From contig UQIC01000013.1 in the NCBI GenBank assembly GCA_900540985.1, forward strand, positions 1 to 50,824: 50,824 bases of DNA. The letters run 5' to 3'. The notes beneath the pieces are model-generated. The model was not told the DNA's origin and ran no database searches. It saw only the letters and a list, made by a program, of their open reading frames with translations. Shown here piece by piece: positions 8,576 to 15,916 of the stretch. This DNA comes from an uncultured Collinsella sp. Its GTDB lineage: Bacteria; Actinomycetota; Coriobacteriia; Coriobacteriales; Coriobacteriaceae. Numbering within the stretch: position 1 is the first letter of the stretch; each line of letters begins with the position of its first letter. A program made the position numbers and the translations under genes.

Positions 8576-9247
8576 ATGAACGAAGCTGTTCCCGCGGCGC
8601 CGTCGAGCGTGGAGTTGATGGCAAAGCAAGGTTGCGAAAAGCTCGGTCTGGAATCGTTTGACGCGCTGGTCCGTCGTGCCCGCACATGCCGTCGATTTGA
8701 CGAGTCCATGCGCGTACCGCGCGAGTTTTTGCTTGAGCTGGCAGAGCTGGCGCACCTGGCTCCCTGCGGCGCTAATGCTCAGCGTCTGCGTTTTCATGTG
8801 GTGAGCGACGCCGAGGAGTGTTCGAGCTTATTTGAAAAGCTCACATGGGCTGGTGCGCTCAAGGATTGGTCGGGTCCTGTCGAGGGCGAGCGCCCGACCG
8901 GCTACATCGCAGTTCTTGCTGAGCGTACCGTTCCCGGCAAGCCCGCCGCGCCTATCACCGAGGTTGACACGGGCATCGCGGCTCAGACGATGATGCTCGC
9001 CGCGCGCAGCGCCACGCCCGAGGTGGCGGCCTGCATGTTCAAGGCCTTTACGCCCCGCGCTATCGACGCCATGGGGCTCGATAACGACAAGTATGAACTC
9101 AAGCTGATCATGGCGTTTGGCGTGCCGGCCGAGACCCAGGTGATCGACGCGATTGATTCCAACCCCGACGGCTCAATTAATTACTGGCGCGACGAGGAGC
9201 AGGTGCATCACGTGCCCAAGCGCCCGCTCGCCGACGTGCTGGTGTAG
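8576..9247 (+). CDS. Nitroreductase family protein
   Basis: A 223-residue FMN-dependent nitroreductase-like oxidoreductase. The start contains the FMN-phosphate region ALVRRARTCRRFDES and the helix LAPCGANAQRLRF, followed by a typical dimer-interface segment (DTGIAAQTMMLAA). The ATG at 8576 follows GGGGGTCT; upstream in-frame sequence lacks a ribosome binding site. The natural substrate is unknown; family members reduce nitroaromatics, quinones or flavins with NAD(P)H. A family-A hairpin follows 31 nt after the stop. Confidence 0.85.
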   Translation: MNEAVPAAPSSVELMAKQGCEKLGLESFDALVRRARTCRRFDESMRVPREFLLELAELAHLAPCGANAQRLRFHVVSDAEECSSLFEKLTWAGALKDWSGPVEGERPTGYIAVLAERTVPGKPAAPITEVDTGIAAQTMMLAARSATPEVAACMFKAFTPRAIDAMGLDNDKYELKLIMAFGVPAETQVIDAIDSNPDGSINYWRDEEQVHHVPKRPLADVLV

Positions 9248-9277
9248 TTGCGCGCCATTTCGGCGTAATCCGGCGGC

Positions 9278-9315
9278 AAAACCACCACAAAGGTGCCCGT
9301 CCCCTTTGTGGTGGT
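9278..9315. repeat. Family-A GTCCC hairpin, copy 1
   Basis: Arms AAAACCACCACAAAGG / CCTTTGTGGTGGT flank an asymmetric core GTGCCCGTCCC. It lies 31 nt 3' of the nitroreductase stop and 16 nt before the next start. Near-identical copies occur at 25143, 26098, 28140, 39217 and 39927. Confidence 0.9.
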
Positions 9316-9330
9316 ACGAGGGGAGGGCAT

Positions 9331-9873
9331 GTGGCCGATCTGTATTTGGCGCGGCATGGGCAGACCGAGCTCAATGTGCAGAACATTTTGCAGGGCTGGC
9401 ACGATTCGCCGCTTACGGTGCGCGGGCGCGAGCAGGCACTGGCGACGCGCGCGGCGTTTGAGGCGCGCGGCATCTCCTTTGACCATGCGTATTCGTCTCC
9501 GTTGGGTCGGGCACGGTGTACGGCAGAGCTGATCGTTGGCGAGGGCCGTTCCATAGAGCTGGTCGATGACCTGCGCGAGTGGCATTTGGGATCGTTGGAG
9601 GGCACATCAAACCGCGAGATGCCGGCGCAACCCTGGGGCGATTATCCGGTCGCCTTTGGTGGCGAGTCGGAAAGTGAGCTTCGCGCACGTATGGTCGCGG
9701 CGCTGTCTCGTATTATGGCCCGGCCTCGGCACGACTGCGTGCTGGCCGTTTCCCATGGCTCTGCCTGCCAGGAGTTTCTTGAGTATGTGGTCGGCGGGGG
9801 AGAACAGCCCGACAACGGCGCCGTGCTTCATTTTGGCTATTGTGATGGGGCGTTTTCGCTCCTTGATTGGTAA
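9331..9873 (+). CDS. Histidine phosphatase family protein (phosphoglycerate-mutase-like), first of a tandem pair
   Basis: A 180-residue cytoplasmic phosphatase. The catalytic RHG motif is in LYLARHGQTELN near the N-terminus and the second catalytic His in LAVSHGSA near residue 141; Glu in LREWHLGSLEG is the usual acid. The GTG start at 9331 follows GAGGGGAGGGC. The substrate is not predictable; relatives act on phosphosugars, cobalamin intermediates or nucleotides. It is followed after 19 nt by a paralogue, and the two probably share a transcript ending at 10574-10622. Confidence 0.85.
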   Translation: MADLYLARHGQTELNVQNILQGWHDSPLTVRGREQALATRAAFEARGISFDHAYSSPLGRARCTAELIVGEGRSIELVDDLREWHLGSLEGTSNREMPAQPWGDYPVAFGGESESELRARMVAALSRIMARPRHDCVLAVSHGSACQEFLEYVVGGGEQPDNGAVLHFGYCDGAFSLLDW

Positions 9874-9892
9874 CGAGCGAAAGGACCCCCCT

Positions 9893-10528
9893 ATGAATAA
9901 AGATCTGTATCTGGTCCGTCATGGACAGACGATATTTAACCTCAAGCGCATTATTCAGGGCTGGAGTGATTCGCCGCTCACGCAGTTGGGCTGCGAGCAG
10001 GCGGCGCGCGCTGGCATGTTCTTGCGAGCGCGTGGCATCGAGCCCGACCACGCCTACACCTCGACGCTGCATCGCACCGAGCAGACTATCGCCAACCTGT
10101 GGCCGGGCCTTGCCTACGAGCGTCTGGACGGTCTGTGCGAGTGGTTCTTTGGCGATTTTGAGGCCGAGCGCGTGATGCTCATGCCCGAGCGTCCGTGGCG
10201 TGACTTCTACCGCCAATTTGGCGGCGAGGGGCAGATGCAGGTGCGCGAGCGCATGGTGGCGACGTTGACTGATCTTATGCGACGTCCGGACCATTCGTGC
10301 GTGCTTGCGGTGAGCCATGCCTCAGCCATCAAGGAATTTTTGGACCACGTGAGGGGAGCGGCGGCCGACGAGCGCGAGCGCGTGCCGGGCAACTGCTCAG
10401 TGCTGCATTTTGCATTTGACGATGCAGCCGATACGTTTGATCTGGTCGAAGTCTTTACACAGGAAGATTATGCGCGCGAGCTGGGGCTTGAGCCGCTCGT
10501 GGCTGCCGCGGGTCCGCAACGCGGGTAG
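9893..10528 (+). CDS. Histidine phosphatase family protein, second of a tandem pair
   Basis: A 211-residue paralogue of the preceding gene. It shares the opening LYLVRHGQTIFN, the segment IIQGWSDSPLT and the late motif LAVSHASA, and adds a longer C-terminal tail of about 30 residues. The ATG at 9893 sits 10 nt after GAAAGGAC. The matching layout points to a local gene duplication followed by divergence. No neighbouring pathway gene fixes the substrate. Confidence 0.86.
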   Translation: MNKDLYLVRHGQTIFNLKRIIQGWSDSPLTQLGCEQAARAGMFLRARGIEPDHAYTSTLHRTEQTIANLWPGLAYERLDGLCEWFFGDFEAERVMLMPERPWRDFYRQFGGEGQMQVRERMVATLTDLMRRPDHSCVLAVSHASAIKEFLDHVRGAAADERERVPGNCSVLHFAFDDAADTFDLVEVFTQEDYARELGLEPLVAAAGPQRG

Positions 10529-10573
10529 CGCGGGCGCGGCGATGCGGATCGCCGACGTAATTGCTCGATGCGA

Positions 10574-10622
10574 AAGGGGCGGGGATGTATGCGCATGTAT
10601 TGCATCCCCGCCCCTTGTTTGT
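10574..10622 (+). terminator. Terminator after the phosphatase pair
   Basis: A 14-bp GC-rich stem (10574-10587 with 10603-10616) is followed by GTTTGTTG. It lies 46 nt past the stop of the second phosphatase gene. Confidence 0.85.
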
Positions 10623-10660
10623 TGAACTGCCGAGTCTTTGTACTGGGCGTTTAGACCCTG

Positions 10661-11341
10661 TTAGAACTGTGCGATCTGGTGAGTGAACAGACCCGTCGGA
10701 ACTTGCGGTGCGCCGCCGGCGACCTGCGCGGTAGGGAATAACGTGGCAACGGTAAAGTTGAACGGTTCTTTGCCCGTGTAGGTGCCGGCTGTGCGGGCCT
10801 CGTCCGCCAGGAGCTGCGCCGCCCCTGCCAGCGCGGCAGCGTAGGCGGGGTCGTCTAACGGCGCCGGCTCCGGTGCCTGGTCGAGCATGGCTCGGATGGC
10901 GGCAACGGCGTCCTCGCGCTTGACCTCCCACACACGGTGCGTAATGCCCGAGGGGTCGGTGACGGCATAGAGCGACGCGCCCTCTTTAGCGGCGCCGAGG
11001 ATGATATCCATGACCGGGGAGGCTTCGTAGGCGAGCGACACGGGGCGCGGCTGTACCTTAAGCTCGGCGATTGCACGGGCGGCTGCGGCCGCATCTGCGG
11101 GGGTCGCGCCGTCGCCCGTCAGTACGCCGACCGGGCAAATTGCCACAACGCCCGTCACGCGCCCTGGCTCTCCGGAGCATTCGTACACGTAATACGCTGC
11201 GCCCGGATCTTTGAGCATGAGCCCGTCGGCAATGGCGCCGCGCAGGGCGTCGTTGCCGCTTAGGATGTCGCCCATTTGCGGCAGCGCCTCGAGCACGCGG
11301 TCCTGAGCTGGGCGGATGCAGGGAAACGGAAGTGCTTTCAT
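10661..11341 (-). CDS. Compact DUF1015-like protein
   Basis: A 226-residue protein resembling a shortened member of the DUF1015 family. It has the opening PFPCIRP and the segment AYYVYECSG...GRVTGVVAI, which match the family's PF..IRP and LYVYR...GR.TGLV regions. The family is normally above 400 residues, and the conserved His-rich ADGHHR motif is not found; the corresponding place reads DDPAYAAAL. The function is unknown. DUF1015 genes often sit beside serA/serC, which lie 2 kb away here, separated by a broken peptidase gene and an apparent insertion. The assignment is by recollection of family motifs and is only moderately sure. Confidence 0.6.
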   Translation of the reverse strand: MKALPFPCIRPAQDRVLEALPQMGDILSGNDALRGAIADGLMLKDPGAAYYVYECSGEPGRVTGVVAICPVGVLTGDGATPADAAAAARAIAELKVQPRPVSLAYEASPVMDIILGAAKEGASLYAVTDPSGITHRVWEVKREDAVAAIRAMLDQAPEPAPLDDPAYAAALAGAAQLLADEARTAGTYTGKEPFNFTVATLFPTAQVAGGAPQVPTGLFTHQIAQF

Positions 11342-11380
11342 GGGCGGTCCTAACGCGTGAGTTGGTTTGTTCGCGGCTTA

Positions 11381-11892
11381 TTATGCCCCAACTTGGACGC
11401 TTGCGTCCCAGAGCGTGTTGTCGACAAGCGCGATGAGCACGTTCTGGCAGCGAACGATATCGGCATGGGCCCCGGCTCGTTGGGCTTATGCGTGAGCACC
11501 AACGAGCCGGGGCCGTAGCTCATGCAATTGTGGTTACCTGTCTTGCCGGCAATGACGGCGGTGTCGGTGTAGCCGGTAAAGAAGCCGACGGTCGTGTCTG
11601 CGTCCGTCACGTCATCGGCGACACGCTTGAGCGCAGCTAGGAGGGGAGAGCCTGGGTCGCGCTCGATGGCGGGGCGATCGCCCGTCACGGCGAAACTGCC
11701 ATGGCAACCGGGAACCGCGGCCTCGGCGGTGGCAGTGGCCTGCTCGACCATGTTGATCGCGGCGGCCGTATCGGTCGGCGGCGTCAGGCGCATGTCGACC
11801 CAGACCTTGGCGTGGTCGGGCACGACAAAGGGGCGATAGCCGCCCTCGTCATCATCAACCATATGAAACCTCAGAATCAGTTTGCTTTGCAA
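11381..11892 (-). pseudogene. Remnant of an M20 family peptidase
   Basis: The frame from about 11892 reads as the C-terminal part of an M20 (ArgE/DapE-like) metallopeptidase: VVPDHAKVWVDMRLTP (dimerisation lid), GFFTGYTDTAVIAG and SYGPGSLVLTHKPNE. A frameshift then occurs near 11475. In another frame the ending continues as ADIVRCQNVLIALVDNTLWD and stops at 11381. The N-terminal catalytic half with its metal ligands is missing; the sequence beyond 11892 belongs to an unrelated rightward gene. This is a decayed, non-functional gene. Confidence 0.75.
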
Positions 11893-12015
11893 ACCGATTG
11901 TAAGTCACCTGCAGATTCGCGACGTGCACGTAGCAGCATTTACCGTTCGCAGGCCGAGCCAGCGCGTTTGCCGTCCGGGCGGGCTCGCAAACGACGTAGC
12001 GGGTACGTACCCTTC

Positions 12016-13065
12016 ATGGACGACATGCTGTGCGACATATCCGCCTTTCGGTATCACCGGATACCTCCACAGGTCTTGGCAATAATGCCGGACCTGCCCG
12101 ATTCTGTGGACGATCCACGCAGGGAGCGTCTTTGTGAGCATCCGCTCGTCAAGCATTTCCTGGGCACCCCGTTACACGTGTTGGCGCAGGGCGGCTGCGG
12201 ACGTAAAGGCGGTCGCATTGTAAGACATGTTTGGAACGGGGGGAGGCCGTTTGGCTCCGTGCGGCAGACGGAGTTTGGCCTTGATGTCGCGTCCCCGCTC
12301 TTTACGCTGCTGACCCTGGCTTCCTCGGTCTCAAACGAGCGTCTGATCATGTGCATGTATGAGATGTGCGGCACCTTTGCCGTGTGCAAGATTGCGCCTC
12401 AAGTAAAGTTGGCGCTTGAGCAGGCATGTGGGAGCCGGTGGGGTGACGCGCGGTTGGGCTGGGAAAACGTAAGGGACGCCTCGGGGAATCCAACGGACTT
12501 GTGGAAACGACCTCCCTTGATCGAGCTCTCTGACCTTACGGAGTTCGCCAATAAGATCCAGGGACTCCGCGGTGCTAAATCATTCACGCGTGCCGCGAAA
12601 TGCATTACGGGAATTGTGGCATCGCCGCTTGAGGTCCAAGCTTCGATGCTGTTTGGCCTTTCGAGGCTGCGCGGCGGCGAAGGGCTGCGCCTTACCAATA
12701 ATGTCGAGATTCGCATGACGCGCAGCGCCCGCCTGATTTCGGGGCTTGATAGGCGCTACGCCGATATCTTGCTGTCAAATAAGGACGGCAGCCGGGAGTG
12801 CCTGGTTGAATGCCAGGGTAAAGCCATTCACGGATCAATAGAATCCAAGATCTCGGACTCCGATCGAACGACGGCCCTGCAAGCGATGGGATATCCTGTC
12901 GTTCTGATGACCTATGGTCAGCTAGTCGACTCCGATGCCTTCCGCGTGGTGATGGAACTCATCATGTCCTATCTCGATATGCCGCTGAAAGACAAGACGC
13001 CGCGGCAGCAGGAGCTCGAACGGCGGCTTCGTGAGGAGATTTTTATCGATTGGGCGGGAATGTAG
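12016..13065 (+). CDS. Uncharacterised protein with PD-(D/E)XK-like C-terminus (paralogue of the gene at 3283)
   Basis: A 349-residue protein of unknown function. Its C-terminal half has Glu206 in ASPLEVQASML, Asp250 in YADILL, Glu265-x-Gln267 in VECQG, and D..R...L..MGYPVV (283-296), the same order and spacing as the protein at 3283-4473. The ExQ variant is seen in active members of this nuclease-like fold. The N-terminal part begins CDISAFRYHRIPP, a type of opening that also recurs in such Coriobacteria orphan proteins as far as I recall. The start is uncertain; ATG 12016 (or 12025) has no clear ribosome binding site. It has replaced the front half of the M20 gene and is followed by a MITE-like element, both signs of acquired DNA. 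Confidence 0.7.
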   Translation: MDDMLCDISAFRYHRIPPQVLAIMPDLPDSVDDPRRERLCEHPLVKHFLGTPLHVLAQGGCGRKGGRIVRHVWNGGRPFGSVRQTEFGLDVASPLFTLLTLASSVSNERLIMCMYEMCGTFAVCKIAPQVKLALEQACGSRWGDARLGWENVRDASGNPTDLWKRPPLIELSDLTEFANKIQGLRGAKSFTRAAKCITGIVASPLEVQASMLFGLSRLRGGEGLRLTNNVEIRMTRSARLISGLDRRYADILLSNKDGSRECLVECQGKAIHGSIESKISDSDRTTALQAMGYPVVLMTYGQLVDSDAFRVVMELIMSYLDMPLKDKTPRQQELERRLREEIFIDWAGM

Positions 13066-13145
13066 CCGCGCGGGTGGAAAACGGTCGCGCGAGCTAGAGT
13101 TTTGGTTGCGAAAAGGCTTCAGTTGCCCCTTGGAATTGGCTTTAT

Positions 13146-13320
13146 AAGTGCTACCCAGAACAAGTTGTTTCGGAAAATGGACAGTCAACTTTAATTTGGC
13201 ATATAGAGATCGATTTTTATCTACTAAAACCCCTGATAAAGTTGTTTATAAAAGCAGTTGTGCTTAGCGACTAGGGCATCACTGTCGATTATCCGAAACA
13301 ACTTGTTCTGGGTAGCACTT
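13146..13320. mobile_element. MITE-like element with perfect 29-bp inverted ends
   Basis: The arms 13146-13174 and 13292-13320 are perfect inverted copies of 29 bp around a 117-bp AT-rich interior with no reading frame. A clear target-site duplication is not visible. Alternatively the element could fold as one large hairpin acting as a terminator between convergent genes. Confidence 0.6.
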
Positions 13321-13342
13321 TTTAAGCCGGCGTGAGCACAAA

Positions 13343-13377
13343 ATTCGCCCCCCGTTCCATGAAAACGGGGGGCGAAT
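13343..13377 (-). terminator. serA terminator
   Basis: A 14-bp stem with ATTCGCCCCCCGTT arms is followed, in the leftward direction, by a short T-run. It lies 38 nt past the serA stop codon. Confidence 0.88.
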
Positions 13378-13414
13378 GGACTTCGTGGTCTGTCTGGCAG
13401 GCTTGGTGCCGATG

Positions 13415-14578
13415 CTACTTGATCACGCGCACGCGATACATCGACGGAATCTGCTTGAGCGTCTCGATGGTGCTGCTGTCCAGGTGCTCGTCGGTGTCGA
13501 ACATGGTGTAGGCGTTCTCGCCGGCGGACTCGTTGGTCATACGCTGCACGTTGGCATTGTCCTTGGCCAGGATCGCCGTGATCTGGCCGATCATGTTGGG
13601 CACGTTGGCGTGCAGGCAGGCGATGCGGCTCGCGGCGCGCGCCTTGCCCATGCTGCAGGCGGGATAGTTGACGCTGTGCGCGATGTTGCCGTTCTCCAAG
13701 TAATCCTTGAGCTCGCTGATGGCCATATCGGCGCAGTTGGCCTCGGCCTCGCCAGTGCCGGCGCCCGAGTGCGTGGTGATAAACGTGTTGGGCATCTTGA
13801 CGGTCTTGGGCGTGGCAAAGTCGCAGCTAAACCAGCTGAGCTTGCCCGCGCGCAGGGCGGCGTCGACGGCGTCCTCGTCAATGATGGTTTCGCGCGCGTA
13901 GTTGATGAGCACGGCGTCGGGTGCCAGCAGGTTAATCTGCTGGGCGCTGATCATGCCGATGGTGTCGGCCTTACTGGGCACGTGCACGGTGAGGTAGTCG
14001 CAGCCGCGGCACAGATCCTCGAGCGTGCCCACGCGCTGCACCTCGCGGCTCAGCACCCACGCGTGCTCGACGGAAATGAACGGATCGTAGCCGTAGACGT
14101 CCATGCCCAGGTCGACACAGGCGTTGGCGACCTTGGAGCCCACGTTGCCCAGACCGATGACGCCGATGCGCTTGCCCTTGAGCTCGCGGCCCACAAAGGC
14201 CTTCTTGGCCTTTTCGGCGTCGACCTGAATCTCGGGGTCGTCGGCGTTGTCGCGCACCCAGTTCATCGACTGCACCACGCCACGGCTCGAGAGCACCAGC
14301 ATGCCCAGGACGAGCTCCTTGACGGCGTTGCTGTTGGCACCGGGGGAGTTAAAGACGACGACGCCCTTTTTGGCGTACTCCTCGATGGGGATGTTGTTGA
14401 CGCCGGCGCCGCAGCGGGCGATGGCGCGGATGCCCTCGGGCAGCTCGTAGCCGTGCAGGTCGGTGGAGCGCATCAGGATGGCGTCGGCCTTCTCGGCGGT
14501 GCTCACAAACTCGTAGCCCTCGCCAAACTCGACCTTACCGTCCTTGGTGATGTCGTCGATGGTCTTAATCTTACGCAT
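13415..14578 (-). CDS. serA: D-3-phosphoglycerate dehydrogenase
   Basis: A 387-residue cytoplasmic enzyme that oxidises 3-phosphoglycerate with NAD, the first step of serine synthesis. Visible are the substrate loop GAGVNNIPIEEYA, the Rossmann motif GLGNVGSKVAN, catalytic Arg in NYARETIIDEDAV, catalytic His in TTHSGAGTGEAEAN, and a C-terminal ACT-type domain (MIGQITAILAKDNANVQRM) that usually binds serine for feedback control. The length fits the short ACT-containing type without the intervening domain. The ATG at 14578 follows AAGGAG. It lies 72 nt downstream of serC on the same strand, so the two form a serine operon. Confidence 0.95.
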   Translation of the reverse strand: MRKIKTIDDITKDGKVEFGEGYEFVSTAEKADAILMRSTDLHGYELPEGIRAIARCGAGVNNIPIEEYAKKGVVVFNSPGANSNAVKELVLGMLVLSSRGVVQSMNWVRDNADDPEIQVDAEKAKKAFVGRELKGKRIGVIGLGNVGSKVANACVDLGMDVYGYDPFISVEHAWVLSREVQRVGTLEDLCRGCDYLTVHVPSKADTIGMISAQQINLLAPDAVLINYARETIIDEDAVDAALRAGKLSWFSCDFATPKTVKMPNTFITTHSGAGTGEAEANCADMAISELKDYLENGNIAHSVNYPACSMGKARAASRIACLHANVPNMIGQITAILAKDNANVQRMTNESAGENAYTMFDTDEHLDSSTIETLKQIPSMYRVRVIK

Positions 14579-14650
14579 GGAAAAACTCCTTAGCAGGTTT
14601 TGATCTAAACAGGGTGGTCTGAGGTGGCTGGTCGGCCCGCGCGTTGCGGG

Positions 14651-15775
14651 CTAGTTAGATCGCGGGCTCAAACTATGCTGTGCTTCGAAGTCCTTCATGT
14701 ACGAGGCCAGGGCCTGCACGTCTTCCATGGTTACGGCGTTGTAGACGCTGGCGCGCATGCCGCCCACCAGGCGATGGCCCCTGACGTTTTGAATCTGGTG
14801 CTCGGCCGCGCCTGCGACAAAGGCCGCATCGAGTTCGGTGTCGCCGGTGCGGAAGGTAACGTTGGCGATGGAGCGGCTGTCGGCCTGCGTGGTGCCATGG
14901 AACAGCTCGCTGTGCTCGAGCAGGTCATAGAGCAGGTTGGCCTTGGCCCAGTTGCGCTCGGCCATGGCGGCAAGTCCACCGGTTTGCTCAACCCAATGGA
15001 ACACCTTGCCGCACACGTAGATGCCAAAGGTGTTGGGCGTGTTGAGCATGGAGCCCTTGGCGGCCTGGGTCTTAAGGTCCATGTACTGCGGCGTCTGCGC
15101 AAAGGCGGGGCCATCCGCGATGAGGTCGTCGCGCACGATGATCACAGTCACGCCCGCGGCGCCGGCGTTTTTCTGCGCGCCGGCGTAAATGAGCCCGTAG
15201 CGCTCAACGTCGAGCGGCTGCGACAAAAAGCAGCTCGAGACATCGGCGACCAGCGGCACATCGCCGCAAGTGGGCAGCTCGTGGTACATGGTGCCAAAGA
15301 TGGTGTTGTTCTGGCAGATGTAGACGTAGTCGAGCCCGTCGCCCGCGGCCTCGGCGGCAATGCGCGCGTTGACGTCGGACATGGTGGGAATGCGGTCGAA
15401 GTTGGTGTCCTCGGAGCTCGCGAGCAGCACGACCTCGCCGTACTTGGCGGCCTCCTTGTACGCCTTGTTGGCAAAGTTGCCGGTCACGACGTAGCCGGCG
15501 CGGCCGCGGCGCATGAGGTTCATGGGGATGCCCGCAAACTGCAGCGTGGCGCCGCCCTGCAAAAACAGGACACGGTAGTTGTCGGGGATGCTCAGCAGGC
15601 GGCGCAGGGTTGCCTCGGCGTCGTCGATGATCTGCTGGTACATGCTAGATCGATGGCTCATCTCGAGCACGGACATGCCGCAACCGCGGTAGTCCATCAT
15701 CTCGTCGGCGATCTCGGCGAGCACGCTTGTAGGCAGTGCGGCCGGGCCAGCTGAGAAGTTGTGCACACGTGCCAT
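14651..15775 (-). CDS. serC: Phosphoserine aminotransferase
   Basis: A 374-residue PLP enzyme that makes phosphoserine from 3-phosphohydroxypyruvate and glutamate. The start HNFSAGPAALP is diagnostic of SerC, and the PLP lysine lies in YAGAQKNAG after SSCFLSQPLDV. Other family segments include LFLQGGATLQFA and NTFGIYVCGKVFHWVE. It is the first gene of the serC-serA operon and uses a GGGGAACT-type ribosome binding site. No phosphoserine phosphatase gene is in this window. Confidence 0.95.
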   Translation of the reverse strand: MARVHNFSAGPAALPTSVLAEIADEMMDYRGCGMSVLEMSHRSSMYQQIIDDAEATLRRLLSIPDNYRVLFLQGGATLQFAGIPMNLMRRGRAGYVVTGNFANKAYKEAAKYGEVVLLASSEDTNFDRIPTMSDVNARIAAEAAGDGLDYVYICQNNTIFGTMYHELPTCGDVPLVADVSSCFLSQPLDVERYGLIYAGAQKNAGAAGVTVIIVRDDLIADGPAFAQTPQYMDLKTQAAKGSMLNTPNTFGIYVCGKVFHWVEQTGGLAAMAERNWAKANLLYDLLEHSELFHGTTQADSRSIANVTFRTGDTELDAAFVAGAAEHQIQNVRGHRLVGGMRASVYNAVTMEDVQALASYMKDFEAQHSLSPRSN

Positions 15776-15916
15776 CTTCTAGTTCCCCTCGTAGTCGTTT
15801 GAACGTTCGGGATACTTTAGCACAGTGGAGCGCCAGGCGCGACCGCATCACGGTAAAACTCGAGTGCGCCGCTATGATTTGCAGGATGGTTACATGGGGG
15901 AGGGCGGTCGTTAGGT

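Noticed and set aside
10661..11341. Truncated DUF1015 pseudogene
   Set aside because: The frame is open with a proper start and ribosome binding site and retains both ends of a compact protein, so it is kept as a gene with moderate confidence.
11350..11892. Intact small peptidase gene
   Set aside because: It lacks the catalytic half and the C-terminal end is read in a different frame; treated as a pseudogene.
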